Shown one piece after another: positions 16,685 to 28,181 of a stretch of DNA of 64,000 nt. The position numbers and the translations under genes are program-made. Source of the stretch: Streptomyces sp. NL15-2K (lineage in GTDB: Bacteria > Actinomycetota > Actinomycetes > Streptomycetales > Streptomycetaceae); the NCBI RefSeq assembly GCF_030551255.1, contig NZ_CP130630.1, forward strand, positions 1,116,001 to 1,180,000, given 5' to 3'. The notes beneath the pieces were generated by a model. That model made no database searches. It saw only the letters and a list, made by a program, of their open reading frames with translations, and was not told where the DNA came from. Within the stretch, counting starts at the first letter, position 1; each line of letters begins with the position of its first letter.

Positions 16685-17463
16685 TGGAACGCCACCCCGA
16701 TCGAACCCAACGGGCCGAAGTCGGCGTGGATGACGGTGTTCGATTCGACCGAGACCGGTCGCGTGAACGAGCCCGACAGCAGCAGCTGACCGGCCTTGAG
16801 GTGCTGGCCGACCGCGGCGAGCTTGTTCCCGAGCCAGGCGATGCCTGCCGCCGGGTGTCCCATGACGGCGGCCGACACGCCGGACTCCTCGATCACCCCG
16901 TTCTTCGCCAACGTCGCGGCCACCCACCGGACGTCGAGGTCCATGGGGCGCACGACTCGACCGCCGACGACCATCGCCGCCGCGGCGGCGTTGTCCGCGA
17001 TGGTGTCGGTGATCGCGCGCGGCACCTCGGTGCGGTAGTCGATGACCTCGAGCGCGGGGACGACGTACTCCGTCGCCCGCAGGACGTCGTGGACGCGTAG
17101 GTCCGGCCCGTGCAGGTCCGCGCCGAGCACGAAGGCGAGCTCGACCTCCAGTCTGGGCTTCATGTAGCGGCTCGCGTCGAGGCAGGCGCCGTCGCCCACG
17201 ACCATGTCGTCGGTGAGAAAGCCGTAGTCGGGTTCCGTCATCTGCGAGGCCATCTGCATGGCGCGAGACGTCAGTCCGATCTTGTGCCCGACGAGCCGAG
17301 CGCCGGCCGCCACGCGCTCCGCCGCCCAGAGTTGCTGAATGGCGTACGCGTCGACGATCTCCAGATCGGGATAGGTGCGGCTGAGTTGGGTGATCGGTTG
17401 ACGATCACGGTCGGCCCGCATCAGGGCGGCTGCGGCCGCGCGACGTTCTGCTTCGGTGATCAC
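16681..17463 (-). CDS. 2-oxo acid hydratase (2-keto-4-pentenoate / 2-oxohept-3-enedioate hydratase family)
   Basis: This is a 260-aa FAH-related hydratase that adds water to a 2-hydroxydienoate to give the aldolase substrate. VGHKIGLTSRAMQ at residues about 58-70 is the hallmark of the HpaH/MhpD family, followed by EPDYGFLTDDMV, LEVELAFVLGADL (metal-binding glutamates) and VVPALEVIDYR. The length equals the family's. The start ATG 17463 has GAGAGGAACCC ahead. It is coupled to the aldolase and follows the dioxygenase by 87 bases. Hydratase plus HpaI-type aldolase are the last two steps of homoprotocatechuate-type meta cleavage. Confidence 0.87.
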   Translation of the reverse strand: MITEAERRAAAAALMRADRDRQPITQLSRTYPDLEIVDAYAIQQLWAAERVAAGARLVGHKIGLTSRAMQMASQMTEPDYGFLTDDMVVGDGACLDASRYMKPRLEVELAFVLGADLHGPDLRVHDVLRATEYVVPALEVIDYRTEVPRAITDTIADNAAAAAMVVGGRVVRPMDLDVRWVAATLAKNGVIEESGVSAAVMGHPAAGIAWLGNKLAAVGQHLKAGQLLLSGSFTRPVSVESNTVIHADFGPLGSIGVAFQ

Positions 17464-17550
17464 TGGGTTCCTCTCGGAGGGTACGGAGTGTCGTCGCGCG
17501 GCGTTCGGTGGCGCGAGGCGCGCATCTGCCCGGCGGTGACCTCCGTCGTG

Positions 17551-18471
17551 TCACACGCTGTCCGGCTTGGTATCGCGCTTGGCCGACACGGGCGGGGTGG
17601 GCAGCCAGGCCTCACCCGGCTCGACGACGAAGGTGAACTCGAGGCTGTACCAGGGCTCGGTCACGTCCGGGTCCGGCGCCGGCTCGTTCTCGTGGCGCAC
17701 ATACGTGCCGACAAGGCTCCGCACGACGCCGAACTGCGCGTCGGTCTCCAGGATGGGGTCGTCGTGGCTGTAGAGCTGGGAGGCGATCGTCTTGTAACCA
17801 GGTTTGTAGATCAGCGCGTGGACATGTGCCGGCCGGAAGGGGTGGCGTTGGAGCGCGGTCAGAAGCTCGCCCACGGGTCCGCCCATCGGTATCGGGTAAC
17901 CGGAAGGCTTGATACTGCGGAAGGTGAACGTTCCTTCCTCGTCGCTGAAGAACTTGCCACGGAGATTCCACTCGGCCTGCTCGGGGTCCTGGTTCTCATA
18001 GAGGCCGGCCGGTGAAGCGTGCCAGACGTCGACTTCCGCGTCGGCGACCGCGTTCGTGTCGGTGTCGACGATCCGGCCGGTGAAGAACAGTGGCGGTCCC
18101 TCGGTCGGGGAGCGGACGATGGACTCGCCGTTGTGCATGGCCGGGCTGCCCTGGCGCCAGAAGGGGCCGAGCAGGTTCGCTGAGGTGGGCTTGTCCTCGG
18201 TGCCGTTGTTCATCAGGGCGACCAGCGTTGACAGGCCCAGCGAACCCGCCATCAGCCTGACCTCGTTGTGGCTGGGCGTGGTGAGCCGACCGAGCCTGGT
18301 CACGATGTCGAGGGCGGTGTCGAACTCCTTCTCGGTCAGCCGTACTTCGCGGGTGAAATCGTGCAGGTGGCGTACCAGTGCCTGGACGATCTCCTTGACT
18401 CGCGGGTCGCCGGCCCGCTCCGTCTCGGCAAGTACCGCCGCGGTGAGCTGGTGTTCGTCTTGGATGATCAC
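17551..18471 (-). CDS. Intradiol ring-cleavage dioxygenase (catechol/hydroxyquinol 1,2-dioxygenase family)
   Basis: This non-heme Fe(III) enzyme, 306 aa, opens catechol-like rings between the two hydroxyls. The N-terminal helical dimerisation domain covers residues about 1-100. The catalytic domain has the four iron ligands in place: Tyr in SPAGLYENQDPE, Tyr in KPSGYPIPMGG, and two His in HPFRPAHVHALIY. ANLLGPFWRQGSP is typical of the family. The start is GTG 18471 (ribosome site GAGGAGA); an upstream GTG at 18579 would run through the operator-like site. It is the first gene of a three-gene minus-strand operon. Its partners belong to the meta (extradiol) route, which is unexpected for an intradiol enzyme. 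Confidence 0.88.
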   Translation of the reverse strand: MIIQDEHQLTAAVLAETERAGDPRVKEIVQALVRHLHDFTREVRLTEKEFDTALDIVTRLGRLTTPSHNEVRLMAGSLGLSTLVALMNNGTEDKPTSANLLGPFWRQGSPAMHNGESIVRSPTEGPPLFFTGRIVDTDTNAVADAEVDVWHASPAGLYENQDPEQAEWNLRGKFFSDEEGTFTFRSIKPSGYPIPMGGPVGELLTALQRHPFRPAHVHALIYKPGYKTIASQLYSHDDPILETDAQFGVVRSLVGTYVRHENEPAPDPDVTEPWYSLEFTFVVEPGEAWLPTPPVSAKRDTKPDSV

Positions 18472-18562
18472 GTCGGCGTCTCCTCGTAACGGTCGGCTGC
18501 CGGCCCGCGATAAGCACTGCCCCGCGAGTATCCGAAGGCCGTCCGGACCGCACAACGCCGCC

Positions 18563-18577
18563 GTCCATCCAATGAAC
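18563..18577. promoter_or_regulatory. Second IclR-type site upstream of the dioxygenase operon
   Basis: GTCCATCCAATGAAC matches 13 of 15 positions of the perfect palindrome at 14833-14847, with the same central C and an identical AATGAAC half. It lies about 92 bp before the dioxygenase GTG. The gap 18472-18799 shows no gene and no other clear signal. Confidence 0.5.
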
Positions 18578-18799
18578 AACGAGAAAGTGCAGAGTTACGG
18601 CCCGCACGCCGCGCATCACGCGCATTGAGGAGAACACCGGGGGCCACGCAGCTGTAGCTCTCCGCCGACGAACTGTCAGCCTGTCGCACATCGGTTGCAC
18701 ATTTTCGGCAGCCCACAGCAGTGCAGCGTCCGAGTGCGGAACGTGTCCGGGGATCATGATTTCACCTGCCCTTCTGCCCTGTGCCGGCTGAACCCGACG

Positions 18800-18952
18800 C
18801 ACGCTTCCTTCGTGGCCCAGGTACGTATCCAACGTCTCGGCGAGCGTGCCGTTTCTCATCCGAGCCTGAACGCTCCGGGGCGGTACCCCGGCAGCGATCA
18901 AGACAGCATCCATGAAGTCCCGCAGGTCCCGGAACGTGGCTGCGGCAGGCAA
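18800..18952 (-). pseudogene. Tyrosine recombinase (integrase) C-terminal remnant
   Basis: A minus-strand stretch reads FRDLRDFMDAVLIAAGV, PPRSVQARMRNGTLAE and TLDTYLGH. It is a decayed copy of the actinobacterial phage-type integrase box HDLRHxxASxLI...VQxRLGHxxxxxTLDTY. The catalytic HxxR has become RDLR, and the tyrosine region runs into unrelated sequence. There is no full-length gene, and its upstream side is cut by the IS end at 18981-18984. It suggests an old integration event at this spot. Confidence 0.6.
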
Positions 18953-18983
18953 TCAACGGAGGCCGCAGGAAGGGTTCGTACTA

Positions 18984-19914
18984 GGGCGTGTGTCGGAAGT
19001 GGATCTTGGCCATGAGATGGTCTTGGTTCATGGCGCGCGGAGATCTCACCGACGAACAATGGGCCGTACTGGAGTCGCTGTTACCGAAGGGCAAGAAGCA
19101 TCCCATGGCGGGACATGCCTGAGGAGTATGGGCCGTGGGGCGGGTGTACGACTTGTTCCGCCGCTGGCAGCGCAACGGAACCTGGCAGCACATCTTCATC
19201 CAGCTCCAAGCCCAAGCGGATACGAAGGACCTGATCACCTGGGAGATCAACGTCGATTCCACCGTCTGCCGGGCCCACCAGCACGCCGCCGGGGCGCGGA
19301 AAAGGGGGACTTGCAGAAGGAACCGCCCGGCGGCGTCGCCATCGAGCCGGCCGATCACGGCCTCGGGCGCTCGCGATGTCCATCGTGATCACCACCGGGC
19401 AGCGCGGGGACTCCCCGCAGTTCGAGATCGTCCTGGGCCGCATCAAGTGGCCCCGCCAGGGGCCGGGCAGGCCGCGTACTCGGCCGAGCCGGGTCCGAAC
19501 CTCGGCTCCCGCGGCGGCCATCCGCCGCAGTTCGACCCGGAGGATTACAAGGCTCGGCACGCGGTCGAATGCGGCATCAACCGCCTGAAGAGGCACCGTG
19601 CCGTGTCCACGAGGTACGACTGTGAGGATGTCGGGGTGCCGCCTCGGGCGGCGGTTTGGCCCGAGGTACGACTGGGTCTGATGCCCTGAGTTTGATCTGC
19701 CCACCGTCGTTCGGGGCGGTGCGTGCTGCCGCCGGACCGGTGGGCGTGTCCCGATAGGGGCCTTCGCGACAGGCACCGTCACAGTCCTGACCGCCTCACC
19801 TGGCCCGGCGTCGGCCACCGGTGTTCCCGATTCCCGTCTGCTCGGCGACGACATGCACGCACCTGACGCCGCCGAGCCGCCCTTCGGGCGACGACGGGAA
19901 TTGTCAGACAGGCC

Positions 19915-19915
<1 letters not shown>
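18984..19915. mobile_element. Decayed IS5-type insertion sequence
   Basis: The two ends form imperfect inverted repeats: CTAGGGCGTGTGT at the left (18981) and, on the complement, CTAGGGCCTGTCT at the right (ending 19918), 11 of 13 matching. Both ends abut CTAG, fitting the short CTAG/TA-type target of IS5-family elements. Inside is a broken transposase (19030-19640). The right 270 bp contain no gene. They do contain a duplicated CGAGGTACGACTG (19610-19622 and 19672-19684), a sign of rearrangement. The right end coincides with the dpgC stop codon. Confidence 0.6.
19030..19640 (+). pseudogene. IS5-family transposase, broken
   Basis: Fragments in successive frames match one transposase: MARGDLTDEQWAVLESLLP from ATG 19030, then [20 protein letters not shown] and [19 protein letters not shown], and finally [19 protein letters not shown] (the YREK-like region of IS4/IS5 enzymes, with the usual catalytic Glu). 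At least one internal deletion (between GKKHP and the RDMPEEYG part, about 40 codons missing) and several frameshifts make it inactive. Confidence 0.75.
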
Positions 19916-23089
<3,174 letters not shown>

Positions 23090-23161
23090 CGGTAGGTCCA
23101 CCCCCACATACGGGGCCTGCTGCGCAAGCGGAGTACGACGGTGATCACGCGCGTCGTCCTT

Positions 23162-25561
23162 TCAGTGCCGGGCCGCCACCCTGATGAACCGCGCGAGACG
23201 GGCGGTTCCCTCGTGGATGTCGGCGTGGGTGAGGTAGCTGACGGACAGCCGGAGCGTGCGCTCCCCGCCGCCCTGCGGATAGAAGTAGGACATGGGCGTC
23301 CAGATGACGCCGAACTCCTCGGCCGAGCGCGCCAGCGCGGCGTTGTCGGCCGGGAACGGGACGGTGACGGTGAGGAAGAAGCCGCCGCTGGGCCGGTTCC
23401 AGCGGACGCCCAGCGCGGCCCGCTCGGCTTCGGGAAGCGCGGCGTCGAGCTCCCGGATGGTCGCCCGCATGGCTTCCCCGTAATGGCGCGCGGTGTCGGT
23501 GTTGTGCTCGGCGGCGCCGCCCTCGCCGGCGAGCAGCATCCCGCCTACGACGGCCTGGCTGAGCGCCGAGGTGTTGACCGTCACCATGCTTTTGATCCGG
23601 GTGAGTTCGTCGGCGAGCAGGCTGGTGTTGCCCGCGCGGTCGGTGACGAGCTGATCGGCGACGGCGTAGCCCACGCGGGCGCCCGGGAACAGCGACTTGG
23701 CGAAGGAACCGAGCTGGATGACGCGGCGCTCCCGGTCGAGCGACTTGAGGGTCGGCAGTTGCCGCCCCGGGCTCACCAGCCGGTACGGGCTGTCCTCCAG
23801 GATGAGGAAGTCCTCGCGGGCGGCGAGCTTCAGCAGCTCGTGCCGCTCCTCCAACCCCATGGTGGCGCCCGACGGGTTGGAGTGGTCGGGGATGACGTAG
23901 AAGGCGCGGGGGCGGCGGCCGCGGCCGCGCTCGGCGCGGAGCGCCGTTTCGAGGTCGGCGCAGCGGAAGCCGTCGGGGCCCTCCTCGACCGCGGTGGGCT
24001 CGACGTCGAGCAGCCGCGCGGCGCCGGTGATGCCGACGTAACAGGGGCTGGAGACGAGCAGTGCGTCGTCGGGGCCCGCGACGAGGGCGCGCAGGGCGAG
24101 GAGCATCGCCTCCTGGCAGCCCACGGTGACGACGACGGACTCGGCCGGCACGTCGATGTTCTCGTCCAGGCGCAGTGACTTGGCGACGAGTTCGCGGATC
24201 TGGCCGCTGGTCGGGCCGTACTGGAAGAGCGCGTCGCGGACCTGGGCGGGCGAGTGGCCGGACGCGGCCAGGTGGTCCATGTAGCGGCGGATGTGCGCGA
24301 ACAGCTGCTCGGGGTCGAAGAAGCCGTCGTAGGGGCGGCCGGGGGCGAAGGAGATCGCGTCGGGGTAGCGGTGGGTGATCTCGTTGAGGAAGTTCATGGT
24401 GTCGAGCACCGGGTCGGAGACGCTGCTGTGCAGGTCTTCCTTCGCCAGTCCCTCGGAGACCGCCGGACGCGGTCGGACCGCTGCGGCCGGACGACCGTCA
24501 CCGGCCGGGACGACCAGCGGGGGGCCGGCGTCCGCGACCGCTGGACAGCCCGACAGCGCCATCGCGTCCGCCAGTTCCTCGTTCACGATGCCCAGCACGT
24601 CCGCGACGCCGTCCCGTCCTGCCACCGCCAGGCCGTGGAGCACGGGGCGGCCCAGCAGCACGGCGTCCGCCCCGAGTGCCAGCGCGGCCAGGACGTCGCC
24701 GCCGCGCCGGACACCGCCGTCGAGCAGTACGGCGCACCGGCCGGACACCTCCGCCGCGATCTCGGGCAGCACCTCCAGGGTGGCCGGGGCGCCGTCCAGT
24801 TGACGGCCGCCGTGATTGGACACGACGACGCCGTCCGCGCCCGCCCGGATCGCCCGGCGGGTGTCGGAGGCGGTGAGGACGCCCTTGATCAGCACGGGCA
24901 GCGGGCTGATGGAGCGCAGCCATTCGACGACGGTCCAGTCGAGGGCCGGGTCGAACGCCGTGCGCGCGTGTTCGCCGGGCGAGGAGAAGCCGGTGCCGGG
25001 CAGGTTGGCGGGCTCGATCCCGGGCGGCAGCCGGAAGCCGTTGCGCACGTCCCGCAGCCGGCGGCCGAGGCGGGGCGCGTCGACGGTGAGGACCAGCGCC
25101 TCGAAGCCCGCCTGCGCCGCGCGCTCGACGAGCCCCCGGGTCACGCCGCGGTCCCGGAAGCAGTACACCTGAAGCCACAGCGGGGACGCGGTGGCCGCGG
25201 CGATGTCGTCGAAGGTGCGTCCGGCGAAGGTGCTGACGACGAACGGCACACCGGCCGCACCGGCGGCTGCGGCCGTCGCCACCTCACCGTCGGGGTGGAG
25301 CAGCGTGTGGTAGGCCATGGGCGCCACGCCCAGCGGCGCGGCCCACGCGCGCCCGAGCACCCGGGTGCCGAGCGCCGGCTCGGCCACCCCGGACAGCATC
25401 CGCGGGCGGAGCCGTACCCGGTCGAAGGCCGCCGAGTTGGCGGCGAGGGTCCGCTCGTCCCCCGCGCCGCCGGCCACGAAGTCCCAGACACCGGGCTCCA
25501 GTCGCCGGCGCGCCGACTCGGCGTAGTCGGCCAGGGTCAGGCGGCCGCCGCCGTGGTTCAT
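23162..25561 (-). CDS. hmo-hpgT: Fused 4-hydroxymandelate oxidase and 4-hydroxyphenylglycine aminotransferase
   Basis: This single 799-codon frame carries two enzymes that are usually separate. Residues about 1-350 are an FMN-dependent alpha-hydroxy acid oxidase (Hmo: 4-hydroxymandelate to 4-hydroxybenzoylformate), with APMAYHTLLHPDGEVATA, LQVYCFRDRG, VLIKGVLTASD and the active-site VVSNHGGRQLDG. A short linker (about 350-370, Ala/Pro/Arg rich) leads to a PLP aminotransferase (HpgT: amino transfer to give Hpg and probably Dpg), with YGPTSGQIRELVAK, YVIPDHSNPSGATMG and the PLP lysine in QLGSFAKSLFPGARVGYA. A methionine at residue 389 (MNFLNEITHRYP) lies inside the HpgT homology, so it is not an obvious separate start. 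The ATG overlaps the hmaS stop (ATGA). Confidence 0.92.
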   Translation of the reverse strand: MNHGGGRLTLADYAESARRRLEPGVWDFVAGGAGDERTLAANSAAFDRVRLRPRMLSGVAEPALGTRVLGRAWAAPLGVAPMAYHTLLHPDGEVATAAAAGAAGVPFVVSTFAGRTFDDIAAATASPLWLQVYCFRDRGVTRGLVERAAQAGFEALVLTVDAPRLGRRLRDVRNGFRLPPGIEPANLPGTGFSSPGEHARTAFDPALDWTVVEWLRSISPLPVLIKGVLTASDTRRAIRAGADGVVVSNHGGRQLDGAPATLEVLPEIAAEVSGRCAVLLDGGVRRGGDVLAALALGADAVLLGRPVLHGLAVAGRDGVADVLGIVNEELADAMALSGCPAVADAGPPLVVPAGDGRPAAAVRPRPAVSEGLAKEDLHSSVSDPVLDTMNFLNEITHRYPDAISFAPGRPYDGFFDPEQLFAHIRRYMDHLAASGHSPAQVRDALFQYGPTSGQIRELVAKSLRLDENIDVPAESVVVTVGCQEAMLLALRALVAGPDDALLVSSPCYVGITGAARLLDVEPTAVEEGPDGFRCADLETALRAERGRGRRPRAFYVIPDHSNPSGATMGLEERHELLKLAAREDFLILEDSPYRLVSPGRQLPTLKSLDRERRVIQLGSFAKSLFPGARVGYAVADQLVTDRAGNTSLLADELTRIKSMVTVNTSALSQAVVGGMLLAGEGGAAEHNTDTARHYGEAMRATIRELDAALPEAERAALGVRWNRPSGGFFLTVTVPFPADNAALARSAEEFGVIWTPMSYFYPQGGGERTLRLSVSYLTHADIHEGTARLARFIRVAARH

Positions 25562-26583
25562 TCGGCGGCCAGCCGGTCGCGCTCCACCGCTTCGTACAGG
25601 GCGCGGATGTTCGCGCTGCCGAAGCCGCGTGAGCCGCGGCGCTGGATCAGCTCGTAGAACAGCGTGTTCCGCTCGTACGGGGAACGGCTGAACAGTTGCA
25701 GGAGTTCGCCCCATTCGTCGCGGTCCGCGAGCACCTGCGCCGAGCGCAGCATGTCGATCTCGACCTGCATGCCGGGGAGGCGTTCGTCGAGGCTGTCGTA
25801 GTAGGTGTCCGGGACGTTCAGGAATTCCACGCCGCGGCCCCGGAATTCGTGGACCGCCGGGATGATGCTCTCGACGAGGAACGCCAGGTGCTGCACGCCC
25901 GGGCCGCCGTTGCGTTCGAGGAAGGAGTCGAGCTGGCCCGGTCCCTTGCGCGGATCGGGGGCGACGAGCGTGAAGGTGACCCGGCCCGAGGCGCTGCGCA
26001 TCACGACGGAGTCCATCGCGTGCTCGCCGACGTCGACGTACTCGGCGGAGTAGCGGGACAGTCCGAACGCCTCGCGGTAGTAGTCGCCCTGCTTGTCGAG
26101 GGTGGCGCCTTCCAGGCATATCGCTATGTGGTCGAGCAGTTGGATCCGGCCGGTGTGCGAACCGCTGAACACGTCCGGGACGACGACCCAGTTGCGGCCG
26201 GACGGCGGTCCTGCGGTCGGCCCGTCCGGGCAGGGCAGCAGGGTGTGCGTGACGCCGCCGAATCCGGAGACCGTCGGGTTGCCCTGCGCGGTGCCGGTCA
26301 CGGTGGCGCCTGCGGCCACCGCCGACTGCACCGTCCGGCCGACGTCATCGCAGGTCAAGGCGATGTCGGCGATGCCGTCGCCGTGCGAGCTGAGGAACTT
26401 CCAGGTGGCCGGGCCGGTGGTGACGATCATCTGCACGGTGCCCTGCCGCAGCAGCGCGCAGCTCCGGTCGACACCCACCGACTCCGCCGCCTGTGTGAAC
26501 CCCATGGAGGAGACGAAGTAGTCGACGACGGATTTCTTGTTGCTCGTATACAGCTCGATGTATGCGACGTCGTGCACAGCCAT
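25558..26583 (-). CDS. hmaS: 4-Hydroxymandelate synthase
   Basis: This non-heme Fe(II) dioxygenase converts 4-hydroxyphenylpyruvate to 4-hydroxymandelate, the first committed step to Hpg. Its 341 aa show the two-domain 4-hydroxyphenylpyruvate dioxygenase fold with all three iron ligands: His in IQLLDHIAICLEG, His in GPGVQHLAFLVES, and Glu in NTLFYELIQRRGS. SFGSANIRALYEAVE-type C-terminus (here GFGSANIRALYEAVERD) closes the pocket. The start ATG 26583 has a strong GGAGG site 7 bases before. HmaS and the closely related HppD are hard to separate by eye. The neighbouring hmo-hpgT (overlapping ATGA) makes HmaS by far the better call. Confidence 0.93.
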   Translation of the reverse strand: MAVHDVAYIELYTSNKKSVVDYFVSSMGFTQAAESVGVDRSCALLRQGTVQMIVTTGPATWKFLSSHGDGIADIALTCDDVGRTVQSAVAAGATVTGTAQGNPTVSGFGGVTHTLLPCPDGPTAGPPSGRNWVVVPDVFSGSHTGRIQLLDHIAICLEGATLDKQGDYYREAFGLSRYSAEYVDVGEHAMDSVVMRSASGRVTFTLVAPDPRKGPGQLDSFLERNGGPGVQHLAFLVESIIPAVHEFRGRGVEFLNVPDTYYDSLDERLPGMQVEIDMLRSAQVLADRDEWGELLQLFSRSPYERNTLFYELIQRRGSRGFGSANIRALYEAVERDRLAAE

Positions 26584-26671
26584 GGGTTTGCCTCCTGGGC
26601 GGGCGTATGACGAGAGTGGTGGTGCGCCGGCGGCCGGTGCCCGACCGGTCCGGTGCGTCACCGTCGGTGCG

Positions 26672-27883
26672 TCACCAGCGCCATTCCTGCTGGCGGAGAA
26701 GGTGGCCGGCCTTGATTCCGTGATCCGCGCACCACGTCATGAACTGATCGATTTCTCTGACCTGTTGGGTGTCCTCGCTGTACGTGGTCGCCATGACGTG
26801 GCCCGGCCAGGGCTCCTCGCCCACGGCATGGACGTACGCCTCGCCGACCCCGAGTTCCGTCGTGATCGCGGCGGCCTGCCGGGCACTGGAGCCGGACGCC
26901 CTCCACGCGTTGCCCGGCTTCTCCATGCCCAGCTGGGACAGCAGAACCTGATAGAGCCAGGCCAGCGGGGCGCTGTCGCGTTCCATTCCGAGGAAGGCGT
27001 AGTCGGCCGTCCCCAGTTGCTGCCGGATGCAGCTGTACGGCGCCGGATCGGCGCCCGAGGAGTCCGTGGCGATGAACACCGACCGGCCGGCCAGCTCCAC
27101 CCAGTACGTCGACTCCCCGCGGCGGTCCGGGTCACCTCGCTCGCTCTGGAACGGCGTGGCCACGACCCGGCCGCCGGGGAACGCGAAGTCGTCGTAGTCG
27201 TCCGCCTCGACTACGGGGAAACCCAGCCGGCTGAGGTACAGCCCGGTGGAGGCGGCGTCCGGGTCGCCCCGGGAGTATCGGGGCGCGACGATCGTCCCGA
27301 TCCGGCCGCGCAGTTGGAGCAGCGTCTCCAGCACGATGTGGTCCTGATGCCCGTGGGTGACGAGCACCAGGTCGATGAAGTCCGGCAGGTCGTTCAGCGT
27401 GTAGTGGTCCCGCGCGGCGCGGTCGGCGCCGATGAACGGGTCCGTCACCACGGCGCCTTCCGGGGTCTGCAGCACCAGGCAGGCGCGTCCGAAGTAGCGG
27501 ATGCGGCCGCCGTCCGCGATGTGCCGGTCCGGCGACGGACTCGCCGTCTCGCGGAGCAGCAGGGCCAGTTGCTCGGCCTGCGCGTCGTCCAGGCCGAGGA
27601 CTTCGCGCAGGCTGCCGAGTACGGCCGGCACCTGGCGGGTCGTGAGCTGCTGCTGCGTCCCGGTGACATCGGCGACGTCGGCGGCTTCGGCCGCACCGGC
27701 GAAGAACTCGCCGTGCGGTTCCGCATTTCGCCGTTCCGCGACTCGTGCTTCCGAGGACTGTGAATACGGCTCCGGAACGGAGAATTGGTTGAATCCCGGA
27801 TTCATCGCGTCCGTTTCCGGAACCCCGGAGTGAGAGGGCTCGACCGGCACATACGGCTGGAGAAACGTCAGCTTGTCCATCAT
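26672..27883 (-). CDS. CmlA-like di-iron oxygenase, short form (metallo-beta-lactamase fold)
   Basis: This 403-aa protein resembles the C-terminal catalytic domain of CmlA, the di-iron beta-hydroxylase that acts on aminoacyl groups bound to NRPS carrier domains. The metal motif is LVLVTHGHQDHIVLETLLQL. The later ligands also appear conserved: Glu in FQSERGDPD and Asp in VFIATDSSGADP. It ends QEWRW like its full-length relative at 34772-36364. It lacks about 130 residues of the N-terminal domain; residues 1-75 are instead a low-complexity Ser/Pro/Glu/Ala stretch. There are two adjacent ATGs at 27883 and 27880, with GGGAGG ahead. It is the first gene of the hmaS/hmo-hpgT/dpgABC operon, 103 bp downstream of a StrR-type site. 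Confidence 0.8.
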   Translation of the reverse strand: MMDKLTFLQPYVPVEPSHSGVPETDAMNPGFNQFSVPEPYSQSSEARVAERRNAEPHGEFFAGAAEAADVADVTGTQQQLTTRQVPAVLGSLREVLGLDDAQAEQLALLLRETASPSPDRHIADGGRIRYFGRACLVLQTPEGAVVTDPFIGADRAARDHYTLNDLPDFIDLVLVTHGHQDHIVLETLLQLRGRIGTIVAPRYSRGDPDAASTGLYLSRLGFPVVEADDYDDFAFPGGRVVATPFQSERGDPDRRGESTYWVELAGRSVFIATDSSGADPAPYSCIRQQLGTADYAFLGMERDSAPLAWLYQVLLSQLGMEKPGNAWRASGSSARQAAAITTELGVGEAYVHAVGEEPWPGHVMATTYSEDTQQVREIDQFMTWCADHGIKAGHLLRQQEWRW

Positions 27884-27985
27884 GCGCCCCCAACCTCCCA
27901 GAAAGAGCCGGCGCCGGCCAGCCCCGGCGCTCGCCCTCTGCACTATGGCGTGCGCCGGTGGGGAGAACAAGGTTTGCACGACCGT

Positions 27986-28013
27986 GTTCAACTGCCGCGA
28001 CACGCACTTGAAC
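27986..28013. promoter_or_regulatory. StrR-type operator upstream of the Hpg/Dpg operon
   Basis: GTTCAACTG and its counterpart CACTTGAAC form an inverted repeat with the layout GTTCAA-N16-TTGAAC. The same layout and spacing occur at 36510-36537. StrR of streptomycin biosynthesis is known to bind GTTCGACTG-N11-CAGTCGAAC, so this is a close variant. The site ends 103 bp before the short cmlA-like gene. Confidence 0.65.
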
Positions 28014-28115
28014 GCTCGCGGAATTGCCTTTTTCCACCGCTCTTTCGTGCATTACGCACGGTGTTTTCCCGCGACGGAAGGAGAATGCGGGACTCGTCCG
28101 GAACCAGAAAATGCG

Positions 28116-28154
28116 GCGGACCGGACGCCGATGCGGCATCCGGTCCGCTGTTTT
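28116..28154. terminator. Bidirectional-looking terminator after the cold-shock gene
   Basis: The arms GCGGACCGGA and TCCGGTCCGC are perfect, and the inner GCCG/CGGC extends the stem to about 15 bp around an ATG loop. A TGTTTT run follows on the plus strand and GCATTTTC on the minus strand. It lies 28 bases after the minus-strand cold-shock gene, so it separates that transcript from the Hpg/Dpg operon. Confidence 0.75.
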
Positions 28155-28181
28155 CACCGCGGGGCCCGCGGCCCCGCCCTC

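Noticed and set aside
24397-24420. Separate start for hpgT inside the hmo-hpgT frame
   Set aside because: The methionine lies inside conserved HpgT sequence (preceded by SVSDPVLDT), with no Shine-Dalgarno sequence and no stop before it, so a fusion is the simpler reading.
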